Source: Cellulomonas palmilytica (lineage in GTDB: Bacteria; Actinomycetota; Actinomycetes; Actinomycetales; Cellulomonadaceae). From it: a stretch of 64,000 nucleotides of DNA. The position numbers were made by a program, and so were the translations under genes. Positions 45,237-53,857 of the stretch are shown here, in pieces; positions within the stretch are counted from its first letter, which is position 1; every line of letters begins with the position of its first letter. The notes beneath the pieces were generated by a model. The model ran no database searches. It had not been told where the DNA came from and saw nothing but the letters and a program-made list of their open reading frames with translations. The stretch lies in the NCBI RefSeq assembly GCF_021590045.1, contig NZ_CP062221.1, positions 1,054,001-1,118,000 on the forward strand, read 5' to 3'.

Positions 45237-45530
45237 ATGTCCTCGAAGCCTCGGTCCGTCCTCGGTCGCGTCCTGCGGGACCGGCAGGTGCTGTCCGCGC
45301 TCGCCGCGGGTCTGGTCATCGGTGTCGCCGCCGTGTTCTCGGCGCCTCGCTACCCGTGGCCGTTCGCGCTGATCGGCGTCGTGTGGCTCGTCGCGACCGT
45401 CGTGCGCGTGCGCGCGGCGGCCGTGGCGGCGCGGGTCGAACCGCCGGCCGCGCCGCCCGCCGAGTCGCCCGCTGAGCCGCCCGCCCAGCCGGAGGCGACG
45501 GCGGACGAGGGGCGCGCGCCGCAGGCGTGA
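45237..45530 (+). CDS. Small two-helix membrane protein
   Basis: The 97-residue protein has two adjacent hydrophobic segments (about residues 18-35 and 41-57), basic flanks and a Pro/Ala/Glu-rich tail. GAGAAT lies 6 nt before the ATG, fitting the leaderless pattern. It lies outside the arsenic cluster by about 140 nt. I do not recognise a function. Confidence 0.65.
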   Translation: MSSKPRSVLGRVLRDRQVLSALAAGLVIGVAAVFSAPRYPWPFALIGVVWLVATVVRVRAAAVAARVEPPAAPPAESPAEPPAQPEATADEGRAPQA

Positions 45531-45585
45531 GACTTCGCCCGCTGCGGGGGTGGTGAGCCCACCCGCGTGGTGGTGCCATGGAGAG

Positions 45586-46560
45586 GTGAGCGTGCCCGCG
45601 GGTCCGCCGGCGACGCCCGACCAGGTCGTGGCGCAGGTCGCGGCGCTGCGCGCACAGGTCGCGGCGACCGTCCCGGCCCGCACGGACGACAACCTGCTGG
45701 TCGGCACGTGGAACCTGCGCGCGTTCGGCGCCGTGAGCCCCACGTGGGCTGCGGGCCCGAGCACGTCGCCGAAGCGGGACTGGGCGGCGGTCGCGCTGAT
45801 CGCGGCGGTCGTCGAGCACCTGGACGTGGTGGCGCTGCAGGAGGTGCGCCGCTCGACGGCGGCGCTGCGGTTCCTGCGCTCGCGGCTCGGGCCGACGTGG
45901 CGGGTGCTGGCCTCGGACGTCACGGAGGGCAGCGCGGGCAACGGGGAGCGGCTGGCGTTCCTGTACGACTCGTCGCGCGTCGAGCCGTCGGGGCTCGTGG
46001 GGGAGATCGTGCTGCCGCCGGTCGCGGGGCAGGCGGCGGACCAGTTCGCGCGCACGCCGTACGCGGTGGGCTTCGAGCGGGTGCGGGCGGCGGGTGACAC
46101 CCGTGAGCCGGTGTCGTTCGTGCTGACGACGGTGCACGTGCTGTGGGGGACGCCGAGCGCGCGCGTGCTGGAGATCGAGCAGTTCGCGCAGTGGATGCGC
46201 CGGTGGGCGGACCGTGCGGACGACTGGAACTCGAACCTGCTGGTGCTGGGCGACTTCAACCTCGACCGGCTGGGCAACCCGCTGTACGAGGCGTTCGTGT
46301 CCACGGGCCTGTGGCCGCCGAGCGAGCTGAACGACGTGCCGCGCACGATCTTCGACGACGACCACGACCGGCACTTCTACGACCAGGTCGCGTGGTTCTC
46401 GGACGACAGGGGCGCGTCGCTGCTCGAGGGCATGACGTACACGCGCCGCGCGGGCGGGTTCGACTTCCTGCCGCACGTGTTCCCGGGGCTCACGCGCACG
46501 GAGGTGTCGTGGCGCGTGAGCGACCACTACCCGCTGTGGGTCGAGTTCGCGGTCGCCTGA
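45586..46560 (+). CDS. Endonuclease/exonuclease/phosphatase family protein
   Basis: The 324-residue protein has the EEP fold: LLVGTWNLRAFG at about residue 38, VVALQEVRRS with the metal-binding Glu, VLGDFNLDRLG with the GDxN motif, and SDHYPLW with the catalytic His. Family members cut DNA or RNA, or remove phosphate from lipids and inositol phosphates. Nothing here decides the substrate. The start is uncertain: GTG at 45586 and a GTG at 45550 are both in frame, and the ribosome binding site is poor for each. It converges on the next gene with a 4-nt gap. Confidence 0.85.
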   Translation: MSVPAGPPATPDQVVAQVAALRAQVAATVPARTDDNLLVGTWNLRAFGAVSPTWAAGPSTSPKRDWAAVALIAAVVEHLDVVALQEVRRSTAALRFLRSRLGPTWRVLASDVTEGSAGNGERLAFLYDSSRVEPSGLVGEIVLPPVAGQAADQFARTPYAVGFERVRAAGDTREPVSFVLTTVHVLWGTPSARVLEIEQFAQWMRRWADRADDWNSNLLVLGDFNLDRLGNPLYEAFVSTGLWPPSELNDVPRTIFDDDHDRHFYDQVAWFSDDRGASLLEGMTYTRRAGGFDFLPHVFPGLTRTEVSWRVSDHYPLWVEFAVA

Positions 46561-46564
46561 CGGC

Positions 46565-47965
46565 CTAGAGGACCGTCGGGCAGGGGCCGACGACGATGGG
46601 CTCGCCGATCGGGCAGCCGGCTGCGCCCGTGCGCGCACCGCTGGAGAACCGGTGGGCGACGACCATGCCGGGCATGCGCGCGTCGGACGCGAGCACGACG
46701 ACCGCGTGGTCGGCGCCGAGCGACGCCGCGGTGTCGTCGGGCGGGACCGCACCGAGGCCGGGCAGGTGCGCCGCGGCGTCGTCGTCGAGCGGGACGATCC
46801 AGCCGATCGCCGCACGTAGCCCGAGCGCGTCCGTGACCCACTTCTCGGCGAGCCCGAGGGCCGCGTCGTTGTCGGCCTGGAACCACTTGACGTGCACGTT
46901 CGTGCCGTCGTCGCGCATCGCGAACGGCGTGGGGCCGTCGGAGATCGCGTGCGTGAGCCCGCGGTCGAGCGCGCGCAGCGCGAGGTTCTGCGCGTCGACC
47001 GACGGCACGTACGGCAGCTCGCCGGGCGTGCGGTAGCGGATGACGGGCTCGTCGGGCAGGTCGGCGGCACCGCGGGCGCGGGTCGCGCGGCGCCCGCGCG
47101 GGGTCGCGTCCTGCGGCGGCTCGACCTCGTCGACGACCTCGGCGCGCGCGGCGAGCACGTCCTCGGGCGCCACGCCGACGGACGCGACCTGCCCTGTCGA
47201 GCTCCCTGTCGAGCTCCCTGTCGTGATCCCTGTCGTGATCCCGGCCGCGCTCCCGGCCGCGTGCTGGGTCGCCTGCTCGGTCCCCTGCTCGGGCTGCCAC
47301 GCGTGCTCGTCGGGCACGGGCGGGCGCGGCGCGGGCACGTGGTCCTGCACGTGCTCGTGCAGACCGGAGCCGGGCGTCGTGATCCCCGCCTCGGCGAACG
47401 CGGCCTGGACGAGCGCCGCCTCGGCCGCCGCCAGGTGCGACGACGCCGCGGTCACGTAGCGCTCGAGCCACGCGGCGTCGCCGTCGACGTCGCTCGGGTC
47501 GGGCTGCGTCGGGTCGCCCGGGACGTGCGCGGGGACCTGACCGGCCGCGCGCTCGTCGGCGCGTGCGGCACCGTCGGCCCAGCGGCGGCGGACGTCGGCG
47601 AACGGGACGACCGCGGCGGACCCGTCGGTCGACAGCAGCGCGGGGGAGGCCGTGGGCCCGTCGACGTGCAGCACCCAGCGTGCGGCGGGCGCGGACGCGA
47701 GGATCAGGTCGCCCACGCCGACGGCGATGGACGTGATCATCGGGCTCGGGTCCGGTCGTTGCCCGGCGGGCGTCGTGACCCACGCCGCGTGCGCCGCCTG
47801 CAGCAGGTCACCGAGTCCCTCGACCGTGCTCACGGGAACGCCGCTCGCGGCGAGGTGGCCGCGCAGCCGGTCGAGGTGCCCGCGCTCGTCGTCGGCGAGC
47901 TCCCGCATCCCGGCGGCGGCGAGTGCGGCAGCACCCGCCGCGGGGATGGCGGAGGCTTCGGTCAT
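46565..47965 (-). CDS. Hypothetical protein with DUF3806-like N-terminal region
   Basis: The 466-residue protein has no signal peptide or membrane helix. An N-terminal region (about 25-125; ITSIAVGVGDLI, WVLHVDG) resembles DUF3806-type domains. A middle linker contains short tandem repeats of Ile-Thr-Thr-Gly and Ser-Ser-Thr-Gly encoded by repeated 12-nt units near 47200-47245. The C-terminal half (about 300-466) is a separate globular domain. I do not recognise a function. It is divergent from a carboxypeptidase gene by 135 nt. Confidence 0.7.
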   Translation of the reverse strand: MTEASAIPAAGAAALAAAGMRELADDERGHLDRLRGHLAASGVPVSTVEGLGDLLQAAHAAWVTTPAGQRPDPSPMITSIAVGVGDLILASAPAARWVLHVDGPTASPALLSTDGSAAVVPFADVRRRWADGAARADERAAGQVPAHVPGDPTQPDPSDVDGDAAWLERYVTAASSHLAAAEAALVQAAFAEAGITTPGSGLHEHVQDHVPAPRPPVPDEHAWQPEQGTEQATQHAAGSAAGITTGITTGSSTGSSTGQVASVGVAPEDVLAARAEVVDEVEPPQDATPRGRRATRARGAADLPDEPVIRYRTPGELPYVPSVDAQNLALRALDRGLTHAISDGPTPFAMRDDGTNVHVKWFQADNDAALGLAEKWVTDALGLRAAIGWIVPLDDDAAAHLPGLGAVPPDDTAASLGADHAVVVLASDARMPGMVVAHRFSSGARTGAAGCPIGEPIVVGPCPTVL

Positions 47966-48100
47966 GCCGATGCCATCGGCGTGCGACCTGCGCCTCTTGA
48001 GCGGACCGGGGCCGATGTGCGGGAGTTGCACCCGGACGGGTCGCAGCCGTCGGGTGGTCCGTGCGTTGCGTCCGGTTCCTCCGCCCGGCACACTCGCTCG

Positions 48101-49180
48101 ATGGTCCGACGAGCGAGACGCCTCACCGGTGGCCGTGCGCGTGCCCGCGTGGTGGCGACCGGGGTCGTCGTGCTCGGCGTCGTCGCGGGCGTGGTCGTCG
48201 GGGCGGGGGTGCTGGACGGTCGTCGGGACGCCGCCGCGGCGAGCGCGGACGCGAGCGCGTCGGCCCGGGTGGCCGCGGAGGCGTTCGCCGACGAGGCCGT
48301 GGCGCGGGGCGCGGCGGCCGCACGCGCGTCGGCGGCGCTCGCCGCGACGACGCGGCAGCAGGCGCGGGCGGCGCTCCTCGACGCGGTCGAGCAGGGAGAC
48401 GAGACGCTCGCGTCGAGCGAGGGCGAGGTCGTCGACGACGACGTGCGCGACGCGCTCGCCGAGGTGCTGCAGCGCGCGAAGCACGCGCTCGAGTCCACGC
48501 CCGAGGACGCCACGGCGGGCGCGGCCGAGGGGGAGTCGGTGGCCGCGCTGCGCATGCTCGCGGCCGAGGTCCTCGCGGCGCGGGCGGCGGTCGTCGCGTC
48601 CCACGAGGAGTGGGTCGAGCGCCGCGAGCAGGAGGCGCGTGAGGCGGAGCGCACCCCGGATCCGCCCCCGGCGGCAGGTCAGGACCCAGGGTCCGACGAC
48701 GACCGCTGCCGCACCACGTACGACGGCCCGCCGTTCTACACGTCACCGCCGACGAAGGGCGGTGACGGCTCCAACGGCCGGCTGCCCGAGTCGATGCTGG
48801 CGGCCACGTCCTGGGGCGTCGACCCGAAGGGCACGCGTTACTGGCTGCGCACCGAGGCGACCGCGGCGCTCGAGCGGCTCAACGCCGCGTTCCGCGCGCG
48901 GTTCGGCCACGACCTCGACCTGGACCTCACGTACCGGGACTACGCGACGCAGGTCGCGATGCGCGAGGCCCTCGGCTCGATCGCGGCGAAGCCGGGGACG
49001 TCGAAGCACGGCACGGGGTACGCGCTCGACGTGCCCGAGCTGCCATGCGAGTACGGGTACGGCACGCCGCAGCACTCGTGGCTCGTCGAGAAGGGCCCCG
49101 CGTACGGGTGGGTGCAGCCGTCGTGGGCGCGCCAGGGCGGGAGCAACCCCGAGTACTGGCACTTCGAGTACGTGGGCTGA
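48101..49180 (+). CDS. M15-family D-alanyl-D-alanine carboxypeptidase (VanY-like)
   Basis: The 359-residue protein has an N-terminal membrane anchor (about residues 17-38), a long Ala/Glu-rich helical region that may be a coiled coil (about 45-185) and a C-terminal peptidase M15B domain. The zinc site is visible as SKHGTGYALD (SxHxxGxAxD type) and EYWHFEYVG. It should trim D-Ala from cell-wall stem peptides outside the membrane. The ATG is preceded by CACACT at 6 nt. It converges on the polymerase-domain gene with a 3-nt gap. Confidence 0.88.
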   Translation: MVRRARRLTGGRARARVVATGVVVLGVVAGVVVGAGVLDGRRDAAAASADASASARVAAEAFADEAVARGAAAARASAALAATTRQQARAALLDAVEQGDETLASSEGEVVDDDVRDALAEVLQRAKHALESTPEDATAGAAEGESVAALRMLAAEVLAARAAVVASHEEWVERREQEAREAERTPDPPPAAGQDPGSDDDRCRTTYDGPPFYTSPPTKGGDGSNGRLPESMLAATSWGVDPKGTRYWLRTEATAALERLNAAFRARFGHDLDLDLTYRDYATQVAMREALGSIAAKPGTSKHGTGYALDVPELPCEYGYGTPQHSWLVEKGPAYGWVQPSWARQGGSNPEYWHFEYVG

Positions 49181-49183
49181 GGG

Positions 49184-50275
49184 CTACCCCTCGGTCTCGG
49201 GATCGGCTGCGGGGGAGGGCTTGCGGGCGCGGGACGGCTGCACGCGCGGCGGCTCGCCGGGCATCTTCGGGTACTCCGGCGGGTACGGCAGGTCGGCGTG
49301 GCCCTCGTCGTGCTCCTGGCGCTCCGCGAGCTCGAGCAGCGACTCGATCGAGAACCGCCCGGGCGCGTGCGCGGCGAGCGGCGCGAACAGGTCGCCCACC
49401 GCGGCGAACCGCGCGGGCATCGTCGTGACGTCGAAGTCGTCGGGGTGGACGTCGGCGACCTCGTCCCAGGTCAGCGGCGCGGAGACCGTGGCGCGCGCGT
49501 TGGTGCGCACCGAGTACGCGGACGCGATCGTCCGGTCGCGGGCCATCTGGTTGTAGTCCACGAAGATCTTCGAGCCGCGCTCCTCCTTCCACCACTTCAT
49601 CGTGACCTCGTCGGGCAGCCGGCGTTCCAGCTCGCGGCCGAACGCGATGGTCGCGCGGCGCGCCTCCACGAACGTCCAGCGCGGCTCGATCGGCACGAAC
49701 ACGTGGATGCCGCGCCCGCCGGACGTCTTGGGCCAGCCCTCGAGCCCGTGCTCGGCGAGCAGCTCGCGCACGTGCGGGGCGACGCGTGCCGCGTCGGAGA
49801 AGTCCGTGCCGGGCTGCGGGTCCAGGTCGATGCGCAGCTGGTCGGGTCGCTCGACGTCGTCGGACGTGACGGGCCACGGGTGAAATGTCAGCGTGCCGAG
49901 GTTCGCGGCCCACGCGACGACCGCGAGCTCGCTCGGCGCCACCTCGTCGGCCGTGCGCCCCGACGGGAACGCGATCCGGGCGGTGCGCACGTAGTCCGGG
50001 GCGCCCGCCGGGACGCGCTTCTGGTAGAACGCGTCGCCGGTCGAGTCCGCTCGCGTCGCGAGCTTCGCGCCCTCGAACACGCCCTTCGGCCAGCGCTCGA
50101 GCGTCGTCGGGCGGTCGAGCAGCGCGGCGAGGATCCCGTCCCCGACCTCGACGAAGTACCGCACGACGTCGAGCTTCGTGAGCCCGCGCGCGGGGAAGTA
50201 GACCTTGTCCGGGCTGGACACGCGCACGGTGCGGCCACGGACGTCGATCTCGGTCGCGGGAGTCTTGGACGGCAT
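49184..50275 (-). CDS. Stand-alone LigD-type polymerase/primase domain (PolDom)
   Basis: The 363-residue protein is the polymerase domain of bacterial non-homologous end-joining ligase D, without ligase or phosphoesterase domains. The catalytic Asp pair lies in RIDLDPQPG, and SGGRGIHVFVPI, KEERGSKIFVDYNQ and RTIASAYSVR are the expected nucleotide-binding segments. Stand-alone relatives occur in mycobacteria (Rv3730c type). Neither ku nor ligD lies within the window. The ATG at 50275 is favoured over the GTG at 50281 because TAGGTT is then 6 nt upstream. Confidence 0.92.
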   Translation of the reverse strand: MPSKTPATEIDVRGRTVRVSSPDKVYFPARGLTKLDVVRYFVEVGDGILAALLDRPTTLERWPKGVFEGAKLATRADSTGDAFYQKRVPAGAPDYVRTARIAFPSGRTADEVAPSELAVVAWAANLGTLTFHPWPVTSDDVERPDQLRIDLDPQPGTDFSDAARVAPHVRELLAEHGLEGWPKTSGGRGIHVFVPIEPRWTFVEARRATIAFGRELERRLPDEVTMKWWKEERGSKIFVDYNQMARDRTIASAYSVRTNARATVSAPLTWDEVADVHPDDFDVTTMPARFAAVGDLFAPLAAHAPGRFSIESLLELAERQEHDEGHADLPYPPEYPKMPGEPPRVQPSRARKPSPAADPETEG

Positions 50276-50281
50276 GTCCAC

Positions 50282-50287
50282 AACCTA
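50282..50287 (-). promoter_or_regulatory. -10 box (TAGGTT) of the PolDom gene
   Basis: TAGGTT on the minus strand lies exactly 6 nt before the ATG at 50275 and directly abuts the GTG at 50281, so it decides the start. Confidence 0.6.
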
Positions 50288-50333
50288 GGTGCGACGGGTG
50301 ACGTGCGTCACTCGCTGGTGGCACGATGCCCGG

Positions 50334-50876
50334 GTGCCCACGATCGAGACCCCCGCGTTCGGGACGCCGCGCGTCGGAGGCGAACCGGGCGTTCGACGCG
50401 CTCGACCAGCGGACCGCGGATTCGTCGTGCACCCTGATGGCGTGGGCGAGGTGAGGGACATCCGGAGCGCGGCGAGCGTGCGCCTGCGCGCGCCCGAGGT
50501 GCACGACGAGCTCGTGCTCACGGCGGCCCCCACGGCCCCGCGCACGGCACGGCGGTGGGTCATGCAGGTCGCCGCGGCCGCGGGCATCGGCGGCGCGGCG
50601 AACCAGGTCGCGGAGCTGCTGACGGGCGAGGTGGTCGCGAACACCGTGGTGCACGGTCCGCACGACGACGACGTGGTCGTGCGCGTGACCGTGACCGCGG
50701 GGGTGCTGCGCGTCGAGGTCACGGACCACGGCGGTGGCACGCCCGAGGTGCGGCACACCGAGCCCACCGCACCGAACGGTCGCGGGCTCGCGATCGTCGA
50801 CGCGTTGTCCGCCGCGTGGGGCACGACGCACGAGCCCGGCCGGACCGTCGTCTGGTTCGAGGTCGAGGACCTCTGA
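50334..50876 (+). CDS. Serine-protein kinase/anti-sigma-type HATPase
   Basis: The 180-residue protein has a HATPase_c fold of the RsbW/SpoIIAB class, with N-box ELLTGEVVANTVVHG, G1 box VTDHGGG and G2 box GRGLAIVDALS. About 60 residues of unrelated N-terminal sequence precede it. Such proteins bind sigma factors or phosphorylate anti-anti-sigma proteins. No STAS partner is adjacent, although a sigma factor lies 2 kb downstream. The GTG at 50334 has CACGAT 6 nt upstream. Starts further in are possible. Confidence 0.82.
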   Translation: MPTIETPAFGTPRVGGEPGVRRARPADRGFVVHPDGVGEVRDIRSAASVRLRAPEVHDELVLTAAPTAPRTARRWVMQVAAAAGIGGAANQVAELLTGEVVANTVVHGPHDDDVVVRVTVTAGVLRVEVTDHGGGTPEVRHTEPTAPNGRGLAIVDALSAAWGTTHEPGRTVVWFEVEDL

Positions 50877-51072
50877 CCCGCCCGTGACCCGGGGGTCGGA
50901 CGGCGCGGTGCGAGCGGCACCGCGTCACGACCGCCGGGTGCGCGAGACGTCGTCGTGCGAAGATCGGGGCATCCCCCGCAGGTCGCACGAGGTTTTCGCC
51001 TGCCCTGGCGCGCGCGAGAAACCGGACATTCGCGTAGTTTCGCCACGGGGGGCCGACGAGGAGGGACCACCG

Positions 51073-52662
51073 ATGAGCGACACCGACAGCACGACCCGGA
51101 TCGCGCGGCTGCCGCAGGTCACCGCGGAGGTGCGCGACGACGGCACGGGGCAGATCTCGGTCGACGGGGTGATCGAGCGCATCCGCATGGCCAACCTCCA
51201 GGAGGCGGGCGCCGCGATCACCGAGCGCATCGCGGCGATCGCCGGCGAGGTCGGCGCGCCCGTCCCCGTGCAGGTGCGTGACCCCGACGGCATGTGGTCG
51301 CTGCTCATCCACCCCGACGGGCTCGTCGACGAGGCACCCGCGGACGGCGCCGCGGTCGCCGCGACCGACGAGGCCGGCACGCTCGCCGAGGCCGCGCTCG
51401 CGGCCGCGGAGGGCGTCGGGACCGAGACGCCCACGGCGCTTGCCGCCGCTCCTGCCTCCGGCGCCGCCCCCGGGAGCGCGGTGGACACCGGCATCGTCCT
51501 GCCGAGCCCGACCGCTCCCGGCGCGACGGGCGCGGGAGCCACGGCACCGGGCGCGCCGGCCGACCTCGGCGCGACGACGGTCGGGGGAGACCTGGCCGGG
51601 CCCGCGGGCGCGGGTGTCGCGAGCCCGACGACGGGTCCGACGACCCTCACCGGTGCTGCCGCCGGCGGCACCACCGCGACCTCGCCGACGACGAGCGCCG
51701 TCCACGAGGTCGAGCGCACGTCCGCGACGCTCCCCACGCTCGACGACCTGCTCGCCAAGCGCCACCAGGCCGCGACCGGACCCGCCGAGCACGGCTGGCG
51801 TGCCGGCCTGCGGCGCGTGACGTTCGGCGGCGTCAAGCTCGGGCCCGGGCGCGCGGAGCAGCAGCGTCGCGTGCAGACCGCGGCGGTGCGGCGCACGTTC
51901 GACGGCCCGCGCACGGTCGTCGTGCTCAACCCCAAGGGCGGCGCGCACAAGACGACCGCGACCATGCTGCTCGCCGCGACGTTCGGCCTGCAGCGCGGCG
52001 GGTACACGCTCGCGTGGGACAACAACGAGACGCGCGGGACGCTCGGCTGGCGCTCGGCGCACACCGACCACCAGCACACAGCGGTCGACCTGCTGCAGGC
52101 GCTGCCGTCGCTCGGCGGTGCGGCCACGGTCCGCGTGGGCGACCTCGACGGGTTCGTGCGCACGCAGACCGACGAGCAGTTCGACGTGCTCGCGTCCGAC
52201 GAGAGCGCGGCGTCCGCGTCGTCGATGGACGCGGCGTCGTTCGCGGCGCTGCACCGCGTGCTGTCGCGGTTCTACCGCGTGCTCGTGATCGACACCGGCA
52301 ACAACATGCGCGCCTCCAACTGGCAGGCCGCGATCGACGCGGCCGACCAGGTGGTCGTCGTCTCGACGATCCGCGAGGACACCGCGCAGTCCGCGGCGTG
52401 GGCGCTCGACGCGCTGCGCGCCACGGGCAACGACGACGCGGTGCGTCGCGCCGTGACGATCCTGTCCGCCCCGGACCGCAAGATCGACAAGGACCTGCGC
52501 AAGCGGCTGCGCAGCCACTTCGGCGCGCTCACGCGTGCGGTCGTCGAGGTCCCGTACGACCCGTCGCTCGTCTCGGGCGGGCCGATCGCGTACGAGTCGC
52601 TGCGTCCCGCGACGCGCGACGCGTGGCTGCGGGCGACCGCGATCGTCGCCGACGGTCTCTGA
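51073..52662 (+). CDS. MinD/ParA-like ATPase with Pro/Ala-rich N-terminal region (EspI-like)
   Basis: The 529-residue protein has an N-terminal domain of about 90 residues, a long Ala/Thr/Pro-rich linker (about 95-215) and a C-terminal SIMIBI ATPase domain. Its deviant Walker A is NPKGGAHKTT at residues 286-295, and a VLVIDTGNN Walker B follows. Proteins of this architecture accompany type VII (ESX) secretion loci, but no secretion gene is visible here. GAGGAGGGA precedes the ATG. A role in positioning or secretion is inference from family. Confidence 0.85.
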   Translation: MSDTDSTTRIARLPQVTAEVRDDGTGQISVDGVIERIRMANLQEAGAAITERIAAIAGEVGAPVPVQVRDPDGMWSLLIHPDGLVDEAPADGAAVAATDEAGTLAEAALAAAEGVGTETPTALAAAPASGAAPGSAVDTGIVLPSPTAPGATGAGATAPGAPADLGATTVGGDLAGPAGAGVASPTTGPTTLTGAAAGGTTATSPTTSAVHEVERTSATLPTLDDLLAKRHQAATGPAEHGWRAGLRRVTFGGVKLGPGRAEQQRRVQTAAVRRTFDGPRTVVVLNPKGGAHKTTATMLLAATFGLQRGGYTLAWDNNETRGTLGWRSAHTDHQHTAVDLLQALPSLGGAATVRVGDLDGFVRTQTDEQFDVLASDESAASASSMDAASFAALHRVLSRFYRVLVIDTGNNMRASNWQAAIDAADQVVVVSTIREDTAQSAAWALDALRATGNDDAVRRAVTILSAPDRKIDKDLRKRLRSHFGALTRAVVEVPYDPSLVSGGPIAYESLRPATRDAWLRATAIVADGL

Positions 52663-52827
52663 CGCGCGCGTGCGCGCCGAGAGCCGGTCGAGCGGCTGCT
52701 CGGAAGCTGTTCCGGGGAACGTGCTCCTGACGTGCAAGACCGCCCGGTCCCGCGACATGGAGGGGTGCAGGGTGCGCCGTCGCGCGCCCCGCACCAGCCG
52801 GTCGATGACTGACGAGACGAGGTGCAC

Positions 52828-53664
52828 GTGTCACGCGACGAGCCGCCCGCCGAGGTCGAGGTGCCCCCGACGACGGGCGCCCTCGCACTGCGCCTCCTGC
52901 CGCCCCTCGACGACGACCCCGAGGTCGACGCCGAGGTGGACGCCGAGCTCGACGACGAGGCCGCCGACGAGTCCGACGGTGAGGACGACGAGCGTGGCGC
53001 CGCGCCCGACGAGGTGCCCGACGACACCGGCCGCGACGCGCTCGACGGGCTCGACGACGAGCAGGACGGCGTGCCCGACCGCGTGCCCCACCGCGTGCCC
53101 GACAGCCCGCACGACTACCGTGACGGCGTGTCCGACGACGAGCTCGTGACCGGTGCGCCCGACCGGGCGATCGGCCTGACCCGCGGTGCCGACTGGTACA
53201 CCGCGCTCGTGCGCGCGCACCAGCACGACGTGCACCGGTTCCTCGTGCGCCGCGCGGGCCAGGACGCCGAGGACCTCACCGCCGACGTCCTGACGATCGC
53301 GTGGCGCCGCCGCGACGACGTCCCCGAGGGCGCCGAGCTGCCGTGGCTCTACCGGACCGCGGGCTACGTGCTCGCGAACCACCGCCGCAAGGGCCGGCCC
53401 GTCCCGGTCGAGCACCTGCCGGAGATCGTCGACCAGGACGACCCCGCGCTGCGCGCCGTGCACGACGACCAGGTGCGCACCGCGTTGGCCGCGCTCAGCC
53501 CGCGCGACCGCAAGATCGTCCTGCTCAACGCGTGGGAGGGCCTGACGGGTCAGGCGCTCGCGGACGTGCTGGGCATCGGCCGGGGCGGCGCGGACGCCGC
53601 GCTGAGCCGGGCCCGCGCGCGCCTCGCCGCGGCGTGGGCGCAGTCGTCGGACACGTCCGACTGA
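52828..53664 (+). CDS. ECF-type RNA polymerase sigma factor with acidic N-terminal extension
   Basis: The 278-residue protein carries a sigma-70 region 2 (about 127-190; HDVHRFLVRRAGQDAEDLTADVLTIAWRR) and region 4 (about 215-270; LSPRDRKIVLLNAWEGLTGQALADVLG). About 100 residues of very acidic, low-complexity sequence precede them, which is unusual. If that region is not translated, a GTG at 53128 would give a normal-length ECF factor. An ACGAGG site lies before the GTG at 52828. It is followed by a membrane protein that could be its anti-sigma partner. Confidence 0.85.
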   Translation: MSRDEPPAEVEVPPTTGALALRLLPPLDDDPEVDAEVDAELDDEAADESDGEDDERGAAPDEVPDDTGRDALDGLDDEQDGVPDRVPHRVPDSPHDYRDGVSDDELVTGAPDRAIGLTRGADWYTALVRAHQHDVHRFLVRRAGQDAEDLTADVLTIAWRRRDDVPEGAELPWLYRTAGYVLANHRRKGRPVPVEHLPEIVDQDDPALRAVHDDQVRTALAALSPRDRKIVLLNAWEGLTGQALADVLGIGRGGADAALSRARARLAAAWAQSSDTSD

Positions 53665-53719
53665 CCCTCGGCGCCCCGTCCGTGAGCCGCGGGCTCGTCG
53701 GACGGCACGCGCCGGCCGC

Positions 53720-53793
53720 GCTCGTCGTGCAGGACGCGACGCGCTCGTCGTGCAGGACGCGACGCGCCGCGCTCGTCGTGCAAGACGCGACGC
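53720..53793. repeat. Three copies of a 22-23 bp direct repeat
   Basis: GCTCGTCGTGCAGGACGCGA and its continuation occur at 53720-53742 and 53742-53764, and with one change at 53771-53793, between the sigma-factor gene and the next gene. They are probably a local slippage duplication. Confidence 0.75.
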
Positions 53794-53857
53794 ACCGCGC
53801 ACACAGAGGAGACAGGAAGCGCGTCCGGCACGACGCGCAGGACCCCCTGGAGGACCC

